DNA from: Paranoxybacillus vitaminiphilus
Lineage (GTDB): Bacteria > Bacillota > Bacilli > Bacillales > Anoxybacillaceae
Length of the DNA: 64,000 bases
Reading direction: 5' to 3'
Assembly (NCBI RefSeq): GCF_003259935.1
Contig: NZ_QLMH01000011.1
Coordinates: 46,146 to 110,145, forward strand
A program made the translations under genes and the position numbers. The notes under the pieces are model-generated. The model was not told the origin of the DNA. It saw only the letters and a list, made by a program, of their open reading frames with translations, and did not search any database. Shown in pieces: positions 60,834-64,000 of the stretch. Position 1 is the first letter of the stretch. Each line of letters starts with the position of its first letter.

Positions 60834-61484
60834 ATGGATTTTATTGGCGCATACTCTCCTATTCATCTTAAATTTTTGCTTGAAGGTTTTTTAGTTACGC
60901 TTGAAGTAGCATTTATATCGATTGTGCTTAGTTTTGCGATTGGAATTGTCATAGGGGTGTTGCGTTACGCGCGAATTCCTGTCGTTGCTCACGTTTTGGC
61001 GGTAGGGGTTGAGACGATTCGCAATCTACCACTATTATTGATTATTTTCTTCACCTATTTCGCACTGCCTGAAGTAGGCATGAAGCTGGACAAATTATAT
61101 GCAGCGATTTTGGCGCTTGTTATTTTTGAATCAGCGATGCTGTCAGAAATTGTGCGAAGCGGATTAAATTCGATTGAAAAAGGACAAATTGAAGCAGCGC
61201 GGGCATCTGGCCTCACCTATATGCAGACGATGTGGCACATTATACTGCCGCAAGCATTGCGCCGCATGGTTCCGCCAATTGTAAGCCAATTTATCTCTTT
61301 ATTGAAAGATACGTCGCTGGCTGTAGTCATTGCTTTGCCAGAGCTAATGAACCATGCGCAAATTATTAACGGAAGAAATGTAAACTATGTCATTCCTATT
61401 TTCCTGCTCGTTGCGCTTATGTATTTTACGGTGAATTATTCATTGTCCTTGATTTCCAAACGATTAGAAAATAAACGTGTGTAA
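60834..61484 (+). CDS. glnP: Glutamine-type ABC transporter permease 2
   Basis: 216 residues, after GGGGAG. Same family as the previous gene: ETIRNLPLLLIIFFTYFALP, AMLSEIVRSGLNSIEKGQIEAARASGL, PPIVSQFISLLKDTSLA. The two permeases form the heterodimeric channel. Last transporter gene; a hairpin terminator separates it from the sensor kinase gene. Confidence 0.87.
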   Translation: MDFIGAYSPIHLKFLLEGFLVTLEVAFISIVLSFAIGIVIGVLRYARIPVVAHVLAVGVETIRNLPLLLIIFFTYFALPEVGMKLDKLYAAILALVIFESAMLSEIVRSGLNSIEKGQIEAARASGLTYMQTMWHIILPQALRRMVPPIVSQFISLLKDTSLAVVIALPELMNHAQIINGRNVNYVIPIFLLVALMYFTVNYSLSLISKRLENKRV

Positions 61485-61511
61485 GTATTTTTACTTTTCA
61501 TATTGCGAAAT

Positions 61512-61556
61512 CTCCATTTCCTAATATAAATTTATTATAATTAGGAAATGGAGTTA
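61512..61556 (+). terminator. Terminator between transporter and two-component genes
   Basis: CTCCATTTCCTAAT (61512-61525) and ATTAGGAAATGGAG (61540-61553) are perfect complements, followed by TTATTATTTT. Readthrough to glnKL is possible because the T-tract is interrupted. Confidence 0.75.
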
Positions 61557-61585
61557 TTATTTTCATAGTAAAAAAGGAGAATTCA

Positions 61586-62854
61586 ATGCGTGATCGTCTA
61601 TTGCTGTTGCTGGTTATTATGCTGGCTACTGCTTTTTTCGGGGAAATGAAAGTGACGCCATTTGGCGGTACGTTTCGCTTTTCGCTGGGAAGTGTTGCTT
61701 TCTTTTTCGGATTGTTATGGTTTCATTCCGTCCCAACTCTTCTTGCTGGTTTTTGCACAGGAGTGTTTATTACAGGATTTCGGGGTGTCATCGATGTAAT
61801 GATCGGGCATCTGTCATGGCATGATAGTCTATTGATTCATTTTCCAGCGGCTTTTTATTACTTTAGCTTCGCTTTGCTTGTTCATTTGACAAGGATTTCC
61901 CAATATGCAGAGTTTCCGATTCGAGTAGGATTAATTGGAACGGCTATTGATTTTTCATCTAACATCGTTGAACTATCGATTCGACAGCTAGTTGGTGAAT
62001 CCCCGCTCATTGCAAAGGAAACGATTTTCATGTTGCTTTTGTTCGGCATCTTGCGCAGTTTCTCCGTAGTGGGATTGTACAATATTTTATCGATTCGTCA
62101 AATCAAAGCTTTAGGCGAAGCTCGGCGGCAGGAACTCGAGCGCCTTGTGATGATTAATACGAGTCTTTATGAAGAAGCGTTTTATTTACGTAAGTCGATG
62201 ACACATATGGAGGAAATTACGCGGCAAAGCTACGAGCTTTATACACGGCTGCTCGAGTCGGAAAAAGTAGAGCCGCGCATGGCTTTGTATATTGCTGAGC
62301 ATGTACATGAAGTGAAAAAAGATTCGCAGCGAATTTTAGCCGGTTTGTCTAAGTTGATACGTCAAGAGGAATTTGCCTTACGTATGAATATTGCTGAACT
62401 TTGTGGAATGGTTATTCGTGCCAATCAAAAATATGCGGAACTGTTGGGAAAATGTATTCGTTTTGAAGAAAAATGTAGTGTGAATTTGTTCACCAATCAA
62501 ATCTATGCCCTTCTTTCCGTGTTGAACAATTTAGTGGCTAACTCGGTGGAAGCGGTTTCATCTTCGGGTTGGATTGAACTGCGGGTAGAACTGGACAAAG
62601 GTGAAATCGTGTTTTATGTGACTGACTCTGGACCGGGAATTCCAAGAGAAGACTGGGATTGGGTGTTTCAACCGGGATTTACGACAAAATATGATGAACA
62701 AGGCAACCCGTCAACAGGAATCGGTCTGACGCATGCGAAAGAGATTGTTGAGAGTTTAAGTGGATGCATACAAATAACTTATGATGATGGTGATAGAACG
62801 CAATTTCAAGTAAGAATACCAACTGACAAATTACTTCGAGAGGAGGAGGCCTAA
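61586..62854 (+). CDS. glnK: Sensor histidine kinase GlnK-like
   Basis: 422 residues. Five or six membrane helices form a 5TM-type sensor (about 5-170). A coiled linker follows, then the phospho-acceptor H241 in HVHEVKKD, and a GHKL ATPase domain with N-box LNNLVANSVEA, DSGPGIPRE (G1) and GIGLTHAKEIV (G2). It resembles the B. subtilis kinase YcbA/GlnK, which controls glutamine use with GlnL. The gene overlaps the response regulator start as TAATG. Confidence 0.85.
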   Translation: MRDRLLLLLVIMLATAFFGEMKVTPFGGTFRFSLGSVAFFFGLLWFHSVPTLLAGFCTGVFITGFRGVIDVMIGHLSWHDSLLIHFPAAFYYFSFALLVHLTRISQYAEFPIRVGLIGTAIDFSSNIVELSIRQLVGESPLIAKETIFMLLLFGILRSFSVVGLYNILSIRQIKALGEARRQELERLVMINTSLYEEAFYLRKSMTHMEEITRQSYELYTRLLESEKVEPRMALYIAEHVHEVKKDSQRILAGLSKLIRQEEFALRMNIAELCGMVIRANQKYAELLGKCIRFEEKCSVNLFTNQIYALLSVLNNLVANSVEAVSSSGWIELRVELDKGEIVFYVTDSGPGIPREDWDWVFQPGFTTKYDEQGNPSTGIGLTHAKEIVESLSGCIQITYDDGDRTQFQVRIPTDKLLREEEA

Positions 62855-63780
62855 TGTCGCTTCGTTTCTTTCTTATTGAAGATGACCGGGTTGTTCGAAA
62901 AATGCTGGAGAAAATTATTACAGAAAACGGTCTGGGAGAGGTGGTGGGACAGGCGGCAGATGGACTCGATGTCTCAATTGACCAGTTGTATTCGGTTGAT
63001 GTCGTGCTTATTGATTTGCTTATGCCTGGACTTGATGGCATTCAAACAATGAAAAAATTAAAAGCAGAAGGATTTTCTGGCCAATTCGTGATGATTTCCC
63101 AAGTAGAAAACAAAGAAATGATTGGTCAAGCTTATCTGCAAGGTGTAGATACATATATTCAAAAACCAATTAACCGTTATGAAGTCGTGTCTGTGTTGAA
63201 ACGGGTCGCGAATCATCTGTCTCTCGTCTCTTCCCTTCATTCCATTCGCAAGTTGGTGCAGGAGATCGATGAAAAAGGGAAGAACGGTCATAGTGAGGCA
63301 GAGAAAACGAGATTAGGTGTTTATGAGAAGAATCATCTTCAACAGAAGGTACGCCAGCTTCTTCTGTTATTAGGAATTGCCGGTGAAGCGGGGGCATCTG
63401 ATTTGCTGCTCATTATGCAATGGCTCGCTGAGAAAGAAGAGAAAACTCAGCCGTTAAACGATTTGCCCCCGTTGAAGGAAGTATATATACAAGTACTGCG
63501 GCAGATTCATGGGAATGAAGACGAAAATTCGTTACAAAAAGAGATACGTGCTATGGAGCAGCGCATTCGCCGTATGGTCTTTCAAGCTTTCACCCACTTG
63601 TCTTCACTTGGTTTGACTGATTACACGAATCCTACCTTCGAGCACTTTGCCCCGCGTTTGTTTGATTTTGAGGAAGTTCGCTTGCGTATGCAGGAGCTGG
63701 AAGCTGGTGAGAAAACGACGAAGTGCCGGATTAACGTAAGAAAATTTCTCTCCGCGTTTTATATGGAGGTGAGAGGATAG
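62854..63780 (+). CDS. glnL: Response regulator GlnL-like (receiver plus YcbB domain)
   Basis: 308 residues. Receiver domain (1-120): acidic pocket E9-D10-D11, phospho-acceptor D54 (LIDLLMPGLDG) and K104 (YIQKPINRYE). The C-terminal half (about 150-308) is helical without a usual helix-turn-helix and corresponds to the YcbB DNA-binding domain (MEQRIRRMVFQAFTHLSSLG). It is the partner of the kinase encoded just before. The likely target is the adjacent glnQHMP operon. Confidence 0.85.
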   Translation: MSLRFFLIEDDRVVRKMLEKIITENGLGEVVGQAADGLDVSIDQLYSVDVVLIDLLMPGLDGIQTMKKLKAEGFSGQFVMISQVENKEMIGQAYLQGVDTYIQKPINRYEVVSVLKRVANHLSLVSSLHSIRKLVQEIDEKGKNGHSEAEKTRLGVYEKNHLQQKVRQLLLLLGIAGEAGASDLLLIMQWLAEKEEKTQPLNDLPPLKEVYIQVLRQIHGNEDENSLQKEIRAMEQRIRRMVFQAFTHLSSLGLTDYTNPTFEHFAPRLFDFEEVRLRMQELEAGEKTTKCRINVRKFLSAFYMEVRG

Positions 63781-63859
63781 CAGGATATTACGGCAACTTA
63801 ATTTTTCAACAAATTTGGTACAAAAATATATATTATGTTTAATAAAGGAAATGTGATAA

Positions 63860-64000
63860 AATGAACAAAAAAGGGGGTATAATGGAAGATATGATTATGA
63901 TGAAGATAGTGTTTATTCATTATTGTTTGATGGTGTAGAAAGAAAAACATATATATACGCAAGGGTATCCACGCCTAAACAAAAGAAAGATTTAGAAAAT
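63860..64000 (+). pseudogene. IS607-type serine recombinase fragment, cut by the window edge
   Basis: The open frame after a TAA at 63857-63859 reads ...GRYDYDEDSVYSLL, then ERKTYIYARVSTPKQKKDLEN and runs off the window. YIYARVST is the catalytic serine motif of IS607 TnpA. The usual N-terminal MerR-like helix-turn-helix is missing, with stops just upstream and no start codon in frame, so the 5' end is truncated or rearranged. The rest of the element lies beyond 64000. Confidence 0.7.

Overview
The window looks like chromosome of a thermophilic or thermotolerant Bacillaceae species close to Geobacillus/Parageobacillus. The basis is moderate GC with AGGAGG-type ribosome sites, Bacillus-style regulation (TnrA boxes, S-box riboswitch, sigma-54 activators, spore-coat genes), and a lactonase that closely resembles my memory of the Parageobacillus enzyme GcL. 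No database search was run, so the genus is an inference. No rRNA, tRNA, CRISPR array or intact transposon is visible. An IS607-type recombinase fragment sits at the right edge.

Layout. 0-8 kb: decayed DsbA/FrnE fragment, SsuABC/TauABC-type ABC transporter, HemAT globin chemoreceptor (minus), DCC-family protein, two decayed small membrane genes before a cell-wall amidase. 8-16 kb: orphan trpB, an iron-type dehydrogenase and metNIQ (minus) behind a SAM-I riboswitch, nnr, and a 14-residue-repeat coiled-coil gene. Three copies of a GTCTGAC-type repeat surround and invade the met genes. 16-24 kb: enoyl-CoA hydratase, then AcoR-type regulator and acoABC on a -24/-12 promoter, with no E3 gene. 24-32 kb: nitrogen assimilation block: a 34-codon membrane ORF, nirB, nirD, nasC, narK, and tnrA divergent from a two-gene small-protein operon. 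TnrA boxes sit about 49-50 bp before three predicted starts. 32-42 kb: LacI regulator and an operon with a ribose-type ABC transporter, two Gfo/Idh dehydrogenases and two TIM-barrel enzymes. This matches the oxidative levoglucosan (anhydrosugar) pathway. 42-47 kb: frameshifted polysaccharide deacetylase, CotS- and CotSA-like coat genes, YjcZ-like peptide. 47-53 kb: sigma-54 activator divergent from lactonase, iron alcohol dehydrogenase and aldehyde dehydrogenase, with three upstream activator sites and a near-perfect -24/-12 promoter. 53-58 kb: DUF5317 protein, tiny membrane peptide, GGDEF/HD-GYP protein, nonsense-interrupted metallo-hydrolase, YjbQ protein. 58-64 kb: glnQHMP transporter and a GlnK/GlnL two-component system.

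How the parts work together. The nitrogen block imports nitrate, reduces it to nitrite and ammonium, and carries its own regulator. The 58-64 kb block imports and senses an amino acid, probably glutamine. The two sigma-54 modules each pair an activator with a short catabolic operon. The most notable module is at 47-53 kb: lactonase, alcohol dehydrogenase and aldehyde dehydrogenase form a plausible lactone -> hydroxyacid -> semialdehyde -> diacid route, analogous to the Agrobacterium BlcABC (AttKLM) pathway. This suggests that a lactonase family known for quorum quenching is used here for catabolism.

Limits. Product names rest on motif and family recognition by eye. Promoters, operators and start-site choices are predictions from sequence.
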